In this document: piece by piece, positions 1 through 6,236 of the stretch
Layout: each line of letters starts with the position of its first letter
Numbering within the stretch: the first letter of the stretch is position 1
NCBI GenBank assembly: GCA_017537045.1
Contig: JAFYLN010000182.1
Location: forward strand, 1 to 13,200
Origin: Oscillospiraceae bacterium
GTDB taxonomy: Bacteria > Bacillota_A > Clostridia > Oscillospirales > Oscillospiraceae
Direction: 5' to 3'
Length of the DNA stretch: 13,200 bases
Made by a program: the position numbers and the translations under genes
The notes under the pieces: generated by a model
Told to the model about the DNA's origin: nothing
Databases searched by the model: none
The model's input: the letters and a program-made list of their open reading frames with translations, nothing else

Positions 1-165
1 TGAACAATTCGTCTAGCAAATTACTCAAGAATTTTCGTTGGCTTAAAATTCGATTAATATCGATTCTTAAACAATCTTTAAATCAATTGTCCAAGGTGTT
101 CATAGTTCGTTTTCACGTTATTCAATTTACAAGGTACAGTGCGCTTCCCGCTCTCGCGGTCAGCT
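1..165 (-). other. Leader of a probable rRNA operon (16S gene beyond left edge)
   Basis: Read on the minus strand, this stretch follows a strong tandem promoter and has features of a Firmicutes 16S rRNA leader. Near its 5' end is a short hairpin, CCGC-GAGA-GCGG (148-159), with a GNRA tetraloop, reminiscent of boxB. It is followed at 138-116 by TGTACCTTGTAAATTG and AATAACG, which resembles the conserved boxA-like segment (TGTTCTTTGAAAACTGAA...) upstream of 16S genes in Bacillus and Clostridia. The rest is AT-rich and non-coding. No part of the mature 16S is visible, so the identity is inferred from the leader and promoters. Another stable RNA operon (tRNA) is the main alternative. Confidence 0.65.
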
Positions 166-170
166 TGCTT

Positions 171-199
171 ATACTAGCACAGCTTCATCCATTTGTCAA
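171..199 (-). promoter_or_regulatory. Sigma-A promoter P2 of probable rRNA operon
   Basis: On the minus strand a perfect -35 TTGACA (199-194) is followed after 17 nt by TAGTAT (176-171), with an extended -10 TG just upstream (TGCTAGTAT). Transcription would start near position 164, immediately before the GAGA hairpin. The full consensus -35, ideal spacing and T/A-rich upstream tract fit a growth-rate-regulated stable RNA promoter. Confidence 0.75.
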
Positions 200-273
200 G
201 AACTTTTTTCAAGTTTTTTCAAATTTCTTTTTGCTGTTCTTCTTTTCGCGCTGCCCAACCGGACAGCTTGAAC

Positions 274-321
274 ATAATACCAGATACCCCCCCTTTTGTC
301 AAGCATTATTTTCAAATTTTC
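274..321 (-). promoter_or_regulatory. Sigma-A promoter P1 with UP-like element, probable rRNA operon
   Basis: On the minus strand TTGACA (302-297), 17 nt, then TATTAT (279-274). The 19 bases between it and the preceding stop codon (321-303) are almost all A and T, as in an UP element. It lies 103 bp upstream of a second consensus promoter (P2), and tandem promoters of this kind are typical of Firmicutes rrn operons. Confidence 0.75.
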
Positions 322-780
322 TCACTTTTCTTTTAAAATCATTCGTCCGGCTTCTTTTGTCAGAATTTCCGTTTTGTTATGCTCCTTGTAGGACTTTAAC
401 CGCGCCGCAGGTTGATGCACAGCCAGAAAAGCAGCCGCTTCATGCAGGTCAATTTCCCCATCTGAAGCACTCACTCTCACTGAGCGTTTCAAATACGTCT
501 CTAATTGCCCTATCTCCTCTTTTGCTGATTCATCAAACAGCAGGTAATCTGCAGTATCCAGAAAGATGATCCCCGCAGAGGTTGCTTTCAAATTCTCAAT
601 TGCTTCTTTCACCGTTGCGCCGGTACCTGATGCGCCCACATCTGTGGCAATTACAACGCGGTCTTCTTCCTTATATATTTGAACCACCTCTACAGGAAGC
701 AATTTCCCCACATCCTCTCCCTGAACCGGAAAGAGCAGCGTTGCGCCCAGTAGAAGGACATATAGTACGATCTTCTTCAT
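322..780 (-). CDS. Short exported GerAC N-terminal-like protein, spore germination operon
   Basis: This is a 152-residue protein with an N-terminal signal or anchor segment (MKKIVLYVLLLGATLLFPVQG) and a charged soluble remainder. The soluble part matches the pattern of the N-terminal domain of Ger(x)C germinant-receptor subunits: D-x-x-K-L, a beta strand pair, G-x-T-V-K-E-A-I-E-N-L (about 54-64), then I-x-F-L-D and a helix ending in Y-L-K-R. It lacks the larger C-terminal GerAC domain; family members are usually 350-400 residues. It also lacks a lipobox cysteine, so it is unlikely to be a lipoprotein. The ATG at 780 overlaps the stop of the upstream germination gene by 4 bp (ATGA), so the two are translationally coupled; this fixes the start and rules out a longer upstream in-frame extension. 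It probably acts with its partner in the spore membrane. The family link is by pattern only. Confidence 0.7.
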   Translation of the reverse strand: MKKIVLYVLLLGATLLFPVQGEDVGKLLPVEVVQIYKEEDRVVIATDVGASGTGATVKEAIENLKATSAGIIFLDTADYLLFDESAKEEIGQLETYLKRSVRVSASDGEIDLHEAAAFLAVHQPAARLKSYKEHNKTEILTKEAGRMILKEK

Positions 781-2237
781 TTTTGATTTCGTTCGTCCTC
801 CGGTTTCAGACTTTGGTTGCGTCTTTTGGACTTCTTCAGAAGCGGACGCAGAATGCCGCCGCCCTCCATGGAATCGCGGTTTGGTTTTAAATAAGAAATA
901 CCCATGCTTTTCAGTCCTGACAGGTGTACGACCAGACAGCCCGCACCTGCAGCAACACCAATCAGGCCTCCAAAGGCTGCCAGAATTGCAATCACAAACC
1001 GCCACACACGCACACCCTCAGCAAAGTCTCGGTTTGGCAGTACAAAGCCGCAGATACCGGCAATACTGACTACAATCAACGCTACCGGAGAAACCAACCC
1101 GGCTTCTACTGCCGCAGTACCGATGACAATGCCGCCAATGATTGACACCGATTGGCCGATGGCCTGAGGCAAGTGAACACCGGATTCCTGCAGCAATTCA
1201 AAGGCAATCAAAAGTCCCGCCACTTCCGCCACCGTTGTGAAAGGAACCGCCTTTTTGCTTTCAATGATGGCACGCAGCATAGGAAGCGGGATGATCTGCT
1301 GGTGGAAGGTTGCCAATGCGATATAGATTCCCGGCAGCAGCAGGCTTGCCAGCAGTGCAAGATAACGCAGAATGCGGATGCCGGATGCGGTGATGAAATC
1401 ACGGCCACGGTCTTCCGGGCTGTCCATCAGATAGCCAAGATCCACCGGCGCCAGATAGGCCAGTGGCAAGCCGTCCACGATCAGACCGACACGTCCATCC
1501 AGCAGACCCTGACAGAATTTATCCGTCCGCTCCGTGTACTGAAGCAAGGGGAATGCCGTTTTTCTGGAGCCGGTCACATATTCCTCCACTGCCGCAGGAG
1601 AAATGAATCCATCAATATCGATCTCATTCAGGCGGCGCTTCATTCGTTCAACCAGCTTCTGGTTTGTGATACCTTTAATATATAAAACAGTCACATTGGT
1701 CAAGCTGCGCCGTCCGACTGTGGTTTCGTACAGGCGAAGATCCGGGGTACGCAGATGGCGGCGTACCAACGAGGTATTGGAACGTACCGTTTCTACGAAC
1801 GCATCCTTCGGTCCTTTGACGGAATTCTCCACTGCCGGCGCCGACAACCCCCGCTTTTCTCCTGTTTTGACCTCATAGGCAATGGCACCGATTTCCGGAA
1901 ACAACACCACGCAGAAGCCGTTGACCAGCATTTTCGCCACATCGTCTAAATCTTTGCAGGCAGATGCGACCGCATTATAGACCATGCCGTTTAAGGCGGC
2001 ATCGTACAAGGATTTCATATTCTCTGCCACCAGATGCTCCGTGATCGGCCGCAAAATATATTCCGAAGCATCTCCGCCGGAAATCAGGCCGTCGATGGCA
2101 TAGGCGTAAAGTGTCCACGGTCCGCACTGCAGGCGGCGGGCAAAGAAATCGCCCGCACCCTCAAAGATCGCGCGGATATTATCATCTGTCATCTCGCCCG
2201 GATAGGCAGGCTGCGGTCTCGGGGTGTAGTCCTCCAT
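777..2237 (-). CDS. GerA/SpoVAF-family spore germination protein
   Basis: This 486-residue protein belongs to the GerA family, the membrane subunit of spore nutrient receptors and of the SpoVAF group. Visible family hallmarks are the E-x-x-V-K-G-P-K-D-A-F...N-T-S-L-V-R-R segment (about 137-160) and Y-T-E-R-T-D...L-L-D-G-R-V-G-L-I-V-D-G-L-P (about 234-258). These are followed by a hydrophobic C-terminal half with about five membrane spans (near 287-309, 333-350, 364-380, 384-401 and 412-437) and a basic tail. The start is the ATG at 2237, 7 nt after GGGAGGT (2251-2245). An in-frame GTG nine bases upstream falls inside that ribosome binding site and is not credible. Family members sit in the inner membrane of the spore. 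Whether this is a true GerAA receptor subunit or SpoVAF cannot be settled. No GerAB permease gene is adjacent, which favours a SpoVAF-like accessory role. Expression is expected in the forespore. Confidence 0.9.
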   Translation of the reverse strand: MEDYTPRPQPAYPGEMTDDNIRAIFEGAGDFFARRLQCGPWTLYAYAIDGLISGGDASEYILRPITEHLVAENMKSLYDAALNGMVYNAVASACKDLDDVAKMLVNGFCVVLFPEIGAIAYEVKTGEKRGLSAPAVENSVKGPKDAFVETVRSNTSLVRRHLRTPDLRLYETTVGRRSLTNVTVLYIKGITNQKLVERMKRRLNEIDIDGFISPAAVEEYVTGSRKTAFPLLQYTERTDKFCQGLLDGRVGLIVDGLPLAYLAPVDLGYLMDSPEDRGRDFITASGIRILRYLALLASLLLPGIYIALATFHQQIIPLPMLRAIIESKKAVPFTTVAEVAGLLIAFELLQESGVHLPQAIGQSVSIIGGIVIGTAAVEAGLVSPVALIVVSIAGICGFVLPNRDFAEGVRVWRFVIAILAAFGGLIGVAAGAGCLVVHLSGLKSMGISYLKPNRDSMEGGGILRPLLKKSKRRNQSLKPEDERNQK

Positions 2238-2271
2238 GAATTTCACCTCCCGACTATATTGCCCGAAACTG

Positions 2272-2300
2272 TTGCAATTATACTGCCGGAATGTTATAAT
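2272..2300 (+). promoter_or_regulatory. Sigma-A promoter for Nudix-GNAT-mnmE operon
   Basis: TTGCAA (2272-2277), 17 nt, then a perfect TATAAT (2295-2300). Transcription would start near 2307, 18 bases before the first 178-bp repeat, so the repeat lies entirely in the 5' untranslated region. No other good promoter is visible before mnmE, so this one may serve the whole plus-strand operon to 7430. Confidence 0.65.
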
Positions 2301-2324
2301 GATTAATTAGATAGTGTATGGGGG

Positions 2325-2502
2325 AAATTTCAGTTTGGCGCACTGCTTCGATAGTGAATGTAGGGGCGGCTATTAGCCGCCCTTGCAGCAGAACGTTTTG
2401 TATTCGCAATGGGTTTCGGCAAATTCGTAACATTTCTCTGTGCGGGCGACCAATGGTCGCCCCTACGTTATTCACGCTACATGGTGCGGCAAACATTAAT
2501 TT
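2325..2502 (+). repeat. 178-bp inverted-repeat element, copy 1
   Basis: The ends are imperfect inverted repeats: AAATTTCAGTTTGGCGCA on the left, and AAATTAATGTTTGCCGCA as the reverse complement of the right end. Inside are two GC-rich hairpins: GGGCGGCT-ATT-AGCCGCCC (2364-2382) and GGGCGACC-AAT-GGTCGCCC (2444-2462). They are enclosed by GTAG (2360-2363) and CTAC (2463-2466), which directly abut them and can pair. No coding capacity is visible. It lies in the leader between promoter 2272-2300 and the Nudix start. It resembles a MITE or a REP-like element. Clear target-site duplications are not seen. Confidence 0.85.
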
Positions 2503-2535
2503 ACCCTAATATGAATCTGTGCAGGAGGATTGGTC

Positions 2536-3141
2536 ATGGAACGAATCGGTGGCATAAAAAAGCAGACGGACAACCGTTTTTTGAATCTATATGAGTTGGA
2601 TGCCACATTCCGCGACGGAAGCAAAGCACCCTACTATGTTGCATCCCGTAGGAAAGATGTGGAGCATCTGAAAGCTGTTACCCACGATAACCATGCTGAC
2701 GGCGTGATCCTTTATGGTGTCTACGGTGAGAAGAAAGACAGGGTCGTGCTGATCCGCCAGTACCGCTATCCCGTTGACGGATATGTGTATGAGTTCCCCG
2801 CCGGACTGGTGGAACAGGGCGAGGATATGCTGGAAGCGGGCATACGGGAAATGTACGAGGAAACCGGCCTGCACTTCACGCCTGTGCAGACCGCCCGTCC
2901 TTACTATACCACCATCGGCATGACTGACGAAAGCTGCGGCACCGTGTTTGGTTATTGCAGCGGCACACCCAGTACCGCCGGGCAGGAGGGCACCGAGGAC
3001 ATTCAGGTAGTTCTGGCTGACCGGGAAGAATGCAGGCGCATTTTGAAAGAAGAAAACGTAGCCATCATGTGTGCCTATATGCTGATGCACTTTATTGCAA
3101 CAGAGGGTGATCCGCTGAAGTTTTTGGAGGATCAAGCATGA
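2536..3141 (+). CDS. Nudix hydrolase, ADP-ribose pyrophosphatase-like
   Basis: A 201-residue Nudix hydrolase. The complete Nudix box G-x5-E-x7-R-E-x-x-E-E-x-G-L spans residues 90-112 (G90, E96, R104, E105, E108, E109, G111), where the glutamates bind the catalytic metal. The segment before it, R-Q-Y-R-Y-P...E-F-P-A-G (74-90), is typical of the ADP-ribose pyrophosphatase (NudF/YqkG) group, which splits ADP-ribose into AMP and ribose-5-phosphate. The length also fits that group. The start ATG at 2536 is 7 nt after AGGAGG (2523-2528); an in-frame TTG at 2530 is too close to that site. It is first in its operon, downstream of a repeat-containing leader, and overlaps the next gene by 4 bp. The substrate is inferred from subfamily resemblance. 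Confidence 0.9.
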   Translation: MERIGGIKKQTDNRFLNLYELDATFRDGSKAPYYVASRRKDVEHLKAVTHDNHADGVILYGVYGEKKDRVVLIRQYRYPVDGYVYEFPAGLVEQGEDMLEAGIREMYEETGLHFTPVQTARPYYTTIGMTDESCGTVFGYCSGTPSTAGQEGTEDIQVVLADREECRRILKEENVAIMCAYMLMHFIATEGDPLKFLEDQA

Positions 3142-3602
3142 ATTTGCTGATCAGGCAGATGCAGTCGGAAGATTATGACCGGAAAGGCTATGTTCATTGG
3201 AAAAGCTGGCAGCAAACCTATGTCGGACTTATAGATGAGCATTTTCTTGCAAACCAGACGTTGAAAAAATGTCAAAGCATCTCCCATCGCTGGCCGGGCA
3301 ACATACTTGTCGCATTTTTGAATGGCACAATCGTTGGCTATGGCTGCTTTATCCGTCATGAGGATGGGAGCGGTGAGGTTTCCGCAATCTATCTGCTAAA
3401 AGAAGTCCACGGGCTGGGAATTGGCAGAAAGGTTATGGATGCCCTGATTGAGCAGCTTACAGGATACAGCCCCATTACACTGTGGGTACTGAAAGGCAAT
3501 GACCATGCCATTGGCTTTTATGAGCATTACGGATTCCGTCTGAACGGAGTCGAAAAGGCCATTCCCCTCGGCACAGAGCTTCAAATGTGCTATCGTCCAT
3601 AG
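3138..3602 (+). CDS. GNAT-family N-acetyltransferase
   Basis: A 154-residue GNAT acetyltransferase spanning a single domain. Motif A, the acetyl-CoA pyrophosphate-binding strand-loop-helix, is V-S-A-I-Y-L...H-G-L-G-I-G-R-K (81-98); the usual Q/R of Q/R-x-x-G-x-G/A is replaced by a V-H context. Motif B is N-D-H-A-I-G-F-Y-E-H-Y-G-F (121-133). The N-terminal I-R-x-M-x-x-x-D and W-x-x-W-x-x-T-Y-x-G-L are common in small-molecule acetyltransferases of this type. The acceptor substrate is unknown. ATG 3138 overlaps the Nudix stop (ATGA) and follows GGAGG at 3125-3129. The TAG stop at 3600-3602 directly touches the second 178-bp repeat. Nudix-GNAT pairing suggests an accessory detoxification or metabolite-repair unit, which is inference. 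Confidence 0.88.
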   Translation: MNLLIRQMQSEDYDRKGYVHWKSWQQTYVGLIDEHFLANQTLKKCQSISHRWPGNILVAFLNGTIVGYGCFIRHEDGSGEVSAIYLLKEVHGLGIGRKVMDALIEQLTGYSPITLWVLKGNDHAIGFYEHYGFRLNGVEKAIPLGTELQMCYRP

Positions 3603-3604
3603 TC

Positions 3605-3782
3605 AAATTTCAGTTTGTCGTGCTGTCTATCAATTCTATCGTAGGGGCGGCGACCCGCCGCCCGGCGGTACAATGTTACGAATTCGCCAAAATCCAATGC
3701 AGGTTCGCAACATTTCTCTGCGCGGGCGACCAATGGTCGCCCCTACGTTATCCACGGCACACAGCGCGATAAACATTAATTT
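3605..3782 (+). repeat. 178-bp inverted-repeat element, copy 2
   Basis: Same size and orientation as copy 1. The terminal repeats can be extended to 3601-3786: AGTCAAATTTCAGTTTGTCG on the left against AAGTCAAATTAATGTTTATCG as read from the right end. The hairpins are GGGCGGCG-ACC-CGCCGCCC (3645-3663) and GGGCGACC-AAT-GGTCGCCC (3724-3742), framed by GTAG (3641-3644) and CTAC (3743-3746). It fills the gap between the GNAT stop codon and the mnmE ribosome binding site. There is no U-tract after either hairpin, so it does not look like a normal intrinsic terminator. Confidence 0.87.
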
Positions 3783-3812
3783 GACTTTTCATCATAACAA
3801 GGAGGGCATCCT

Positions 3813-5174
3813 ATGTCCCATACCATTGCTGCCGTCTCTACCGGCAATGTTGTTTCCGCCATCGGCATCATCCGCCTGACCGGCGATGACTGCGCGATGA
3901 TTGGAGGAAAAGTATTTACCTGCAAAAACGGCAAGCCCCTGCATGAGGCACCCAACCGGAAGCTGATTCTGGGTGATTTCCATGACAAAGAGGGCCGCAT
4001 CATCGATTCCTGCTGCGCCATCTTTACCCGCGGACCTCACAGCTACACCGGTGAGGATACGGTGGAATTTCACTGCCACGGTTCCCCCGCCGTGCTGGCT
4101 GCGGGTCTGGAAGCGCTCTACTGTGCCGGTGCAAAGCCTGCGGGGCGTGGTGAATTTACCAAGCGGGCATTTTTGAACGGCCATCTGGATCTGACCCAGG
4201 CGGAAGCGGTCATCGACCTGATCGAAGCAGATTCCGCCAAGGCCGCCGCCAACGCAGCCGGACAGGTGGGCGGCAAGCTGCAGAAGAAACTGGACCCCAT
4301 CTATGAGGATCTGACCAACCTGTGCAGCCACTTCCACGCGGTACTGGATTATCCCGATGAGGATATTGAAGATTTTGGCCTTGCAAGCTATGAGAGCAGT
4401 CTGAAAGCCGATGCCAAAGCACTGGATGATCTGCTGAAGACCTACAACCAGGGCCGCATTCTGCGCTCCGGTGTGGCCGCTGCCATCGTGGGCAAACCCA
4501 ATGTGGGCAAATCCAGCCTGCTGAACGCATTGGCAGGTTACGACCGGGTGATCGTCACGGAAGTGGCAGGCACCACCCGCGACACGGTGGAGGAAACCGT
4601 CATGGTGGGCAAGACCCGCCTGCGGCTGATCGACACCGCCGGCATCCGGGAAACGGACGACAAAATCGAAGCCATGGGCGTGGAGCGTTCCCGGCAGGCT
4701 GTGAAAAATGCCGATCTGGTGATTTTCGTCTGCGATGGCTCCAAGTCGCTGACGGAAGAAGATGAAGCGGTCATCGATTTCTGCTGCGGGCATGAGCATG
4801 CCATCGCGCTGATCAACAAGACTGATCTTGGCAAGGCCGTGGATCCCAGCGATCTGCCTTTCATGTACGTCATCAATATCTGCGCCAAGACCGGCGAAGG
4901 CCTGACACAGCTTGCCGATGTGGTGGACGAGATGTTTGAAGGCGAAGCACCCTGTGACGGTTCCGTTCTGACCAATGCCCGCCAGTACGATGCCATCCGC
5001 CGTGCATACGAAGCCATGCAATCCGCCATGAAGGGTCTGAGGCTGGGTCTGACTCCTGATGCGGTGCTGACCGATGTGGAGGAAGCCATGGAGGCCATGG
5101 GTGAAGTCACCGGCGCAACGGTGCGGGAAGATATTACAGCCAGAATCTTTGAGCGTTTTTGTGTAGGTAAGTAG
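3813..5174 (+). CDS. mnmE: tRNA modification GTPase MnmE (TrmE)
   Basis: A 453-residue protein, the usual length for MnmE. With MnmG it installs the (carboxymethyl)aminomethyl group at carbon 5 of the wobble uridine U34 of certain tRNAs. Domains in order: an N-terminal tetrahydrofolate-binding dimerisation domain starting T-I-A-A-V-S-T and containing G-R-G-E-F-T-K-R-A-F-L-N-G (111-123); a helical domain; and an inserted G domain with P-loop G-K-P-N-V-G-K-S-S (227-235), G-T-T-R-D-T (253-258), D-T-A-G (274-277) and N-K-T-D (335-338). The C-terminal F-C-V-G-K carries the conserved functional cysteine (C450). ATG 3813 lies 7 nt after AAGGAGG (3799-3805). mnmE normally neighbours mnmG, jag and yidC; here it sits between Nudix gene pairs, with no mnmG in the window. 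Confidence 0.98.
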   Translation: MSHTIAAVSTGNVVSAIGIIRLTGDDCAMIGGKVFTCKNGKPLHEAPNRKLILGDFHDKEGRIIDSCCAIFTRGPHSYTGEDTVEFHCHGSPAVLAAGLEALYCAGAKPAGRGEFTKRAFLNGHLDLTQAEAVIDLIEADSAKAAANAAGQVGGKLQKKLDPIYEDLTNLCSHFHAVLDYPDEDIEDFGLASYESSLKADAKALDDLLKTYNQGRILRSGVAAAIVGKPNVGKSSLLNALAGYDRVIVTEVAGTTRDTVEETVMVGKTRLRLIDTAGIRETDDKIEAMGVERSRQAVKNADLVIFVCDGSKSLTEEDEAVIDFCCGHEHAIALINKTDLGKAVDPSDLPFMYVINICAKTGEGLTQLADVVDEMFEGEAPCDGSVLTNARQYDAIRRAYEAMQSAMKGLRLGLTPDAVLTDVEEAMEAMGEVTGATVREDITARIFERFCVGK

Positions 5175-5185
5175 CAAATATTCAC

Positions 5186-5223
5186 GTCATTGCGAGCCAG
5201 TGCCCACATTGGCGTGGCAATCC
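5186..5223 (+). repeat. 38-bp palindromic repeat, copy 1
   Basis: The sequence GTCATTGCGAGCCAGTG...CATTGGCGTGGCAATCC is imperfectly palindromic: ATTGC pairs with GCAAT, and CCAGTG with CATTGG across a short CCCA loop with one G-T pair. The reverse complement of 6182-6219 matches it over the full 38 bp with a handful of differences. It sits between the mnmE stop and the next Nudix gene. Confidence 0.75.
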
Positions 5224-5250
5224 CCTTCGTTTATCAGAAAGGTTAACAAC

Positions 5251-5775
5251 ATGGAACTTTGGGATCTTTATACAGAAAACCGGGAACCCACCGGGCGGAC
5301 ACACATTCGCGGCGAAGAAATTCCCGACGGGTTCTACCATCTGGTGGTGCATGTGTGGATTAGAAACAGCAAGGGAGAATATCTAATCTCCCAGCGGTCT
5401 GCCACCCGTCCGGCCTGGCCGCTGATGTGGGAAACCGTTGGCGGATCGGTGCTTGCGGGTGAAGACAGTTTGACTGCCGCCCTCCGGGAAGTGAACGAAG
5501 AAGTTGGACTTGAATTACTCCCCGAATCCGGTCAACTGGTGTTTACGTGCTTGCGCAGTGTGATCGGCGGAAAGCAATACAATGATATTGCAGATGTCTG
5601 GCTTTTCCACTACGATGAAAACACCGCCCCGCCAGTGGCCACCGAGGAAGTGGCGCAGAGTAAGTGGATGACCGTTTCTCAAATCCGCGATCTTCTGGAT
5701 TCCGGAAAACTGGTTGAGAGTCTTTCCTACTTCTTCACCAAAATAGAAAACAGCAACAAGGAGAATAAGCTATGA
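5251..5775 (+). CDS. Nudix hydrolase (IDI/YfcD-like group)
   Basis: A 174-residue Nudix protein, distinct from the one at 2536. The Nudix box G-x5-E-x7-R-E-x-x-E-E-x-G-L is intact at residues 65-87 (G65, E71, R79, E80, E83, E84, G86). The N-terminal W-D-L-Y-T-E-N-R-E-P-T-G-R...G-E-E-I-P-D-G-F-Y-H and the later I-S-Q-R-S-A-T-R...W-P are typical of the subgroup related to isopentenyl-diphosphate isomerase and E. coli YfcD, whose substrates are poorly defined. The start ATG at 5251 follows AGAAAGG (5236-5242) by 8 nt. An in-frame GTG at 5200 lies inside the palindromic repeat, has no ribosome binding site, and is rejected. It overlaps the next gene by 4 bp (ATGA at 5772). The biochemical substrate cannot be read from the sequence. 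Confidence 0.92.
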   Translation: MELWDLYTENREPTGRTHIRGEEIPDGFYHLVVHVWIRNSKGEYLISQRSATRPAWPLMWETVGGSVLAGEDSLTAALREVNEEVGLELLPESGQLVFTCLRSVIGGKQYNDIADVWLFHYDENTAPPVATEEVAQSKWMTVSQIRDLLDSGKLVESLSYFFTKIENSNKENKL

Positions 5776-6176
5776 GCCGTTTCAGCGAAAAAAGGTACCA
5801 TGTAAAAGAGAATGCCCCGGTGTATTTCACCATGGACATGGATAAAACCGCAAAGTGGTTTGAGGACACACTGGGTTGGTACAGCAATATCGTGGAGCGC
5901 AACGAAGATGGCCACGGCTGCTACGGTGTTGTTTTTGAAATTCTGCCGGAGGTTGAACTGACCCATCTGGCACCTTTCACCGGAATCCAAATGTTCCGGG
6001 GCGAACCTGCCAAAACCATGATTTCGTTCATACAGGTGACAAACGTACAGGCACTGTACGATTACGTCATCTCCAGCGGCTGGACGGAGATCAGTGAGGT
6101 CTGTCAGCAGCCCTGGGGTGGCAAGACCTGCACCCTGACCACCATCGACGGCTATATCATCCATATTTTCCAGTAA
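5772..6176 (+). CDS. VOC (glyoxalase/dioxygenase superfamily) protein
   Basis: A 134-residue protein with the beta-alpha-beta-beta-beta pattern of the vicinal oxygen chelate fold. It has a first module A-P-V-Y-F-T-M-D-M-D-K-T-A-K-W-F-E-D-T-L-G-W (15-36), the classic xxVxDxxxxxxFYxxxLG-like opening, and a second module with S-F-I-Q-V-T-N-V-Q-A-L-Y-D-Y-V (85-99) ending D-G-Y-I-I-H-I-F (126-133). Metal ligands are not certain, so it may be an enzyme, an antibiotic- or metabolite-binding protein, or a lyase. AAGGAG (5758-5763) precedes the ATG by 8 nt, and the ATG overlaps the stop of the upstream Nudix gene. The pair appears to be one translational unit bounded on both sides by 38-bp inverted repeats. 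Confidence 0.82.
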   Translation: MSRFSEKRYHVKENAPVYFTMDMDKTAKWFEDTLGWYSNIVERNEDGHGCYGVVFEILPEVELTHLAPFTGIQMFRGEPAKTMISFIQVTNVQALYDYVISSGWTEISEVCQQPWGGKTCTLTTIDGYIIHIFQ

Positions 6177-6181
6177 ATCAC

Positions 6182-6219
6182 GGATTGCCACACCAGTGTA
6201 CGCACTGGTTCGCAATGAC
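6182..6219 (-). repeat. 38-bp palindromic repeat, copy 2 (inverted)
   Basis: Read on the minus strand this is GTCATTGCGAACCAGTG, CGTA, CACTGGTGTGGCAATCC. It is a near-perfect stem: ACCAGTG pairs with CACTGGT, and ATTGC with GCAAT. It matches the copy at 5186-5223 but in the opposite orientation. It begins five bases after the VOC stop codon and ends 17 bases before the cysteine desulfurase start. Confidence 0.78.
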
Positions 6220-6236
6220 ATTAAAGGACGCAAACT

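Noticed and set aside
87..569. Plus-strand open frame of 160 residues at the left edge
   Set aside because: It runs across the minus-strand rRNA-type promoters and into the antisense of the GerAC-like gene, with low-complexity F/L-rich content and no ribosome binding site.
781..1005. Upstream extension of the short GerAC-like gene to 1005
   Set aside because: The added 75 residues are out-of-frame germination gene sequence rich in C/R/G; the ATGA junction at 777-780 and the signal segment right after it set the start at 780.
2444..2466. Intrinsic terminator at the second hairpin of each 178-bp repeat
   Set aside because: The stem is strong but is followed by CTACGTTATTC or similar with no U-run, in all three copies and on both strands.
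2325..3782. CRISPR array
   Set aside because: The repeated units are 178 bp, widely spaced and separated by genes, with no short regular repeats or cas genes.
3781..3809. TTGACT at the end of repeat copy 2 as a -35 for mnmE
   Set aside because: At 16-18 nt downstream the sequence is the GGAGGGCAT ribosome binding site region, with no -10 hexamer.
3792..5177. A 461-residue open frame on the minus strand opposite mnmE
   Set aside because: It is the antisense shadow of a gene with clear MnmE motifs, has low-complexity H/G/Q-rich content and no ribosome binding site or family resemblance.
5200..5250. GTG start that would lengthen the second Nudix protein by 17 residues
   Set aside because: It lies inside the 38-bp palindromic repeat without a ribosome binding site; the ATG at 5251 has AGAAAGG at proper distance and matches the family N-terminus.
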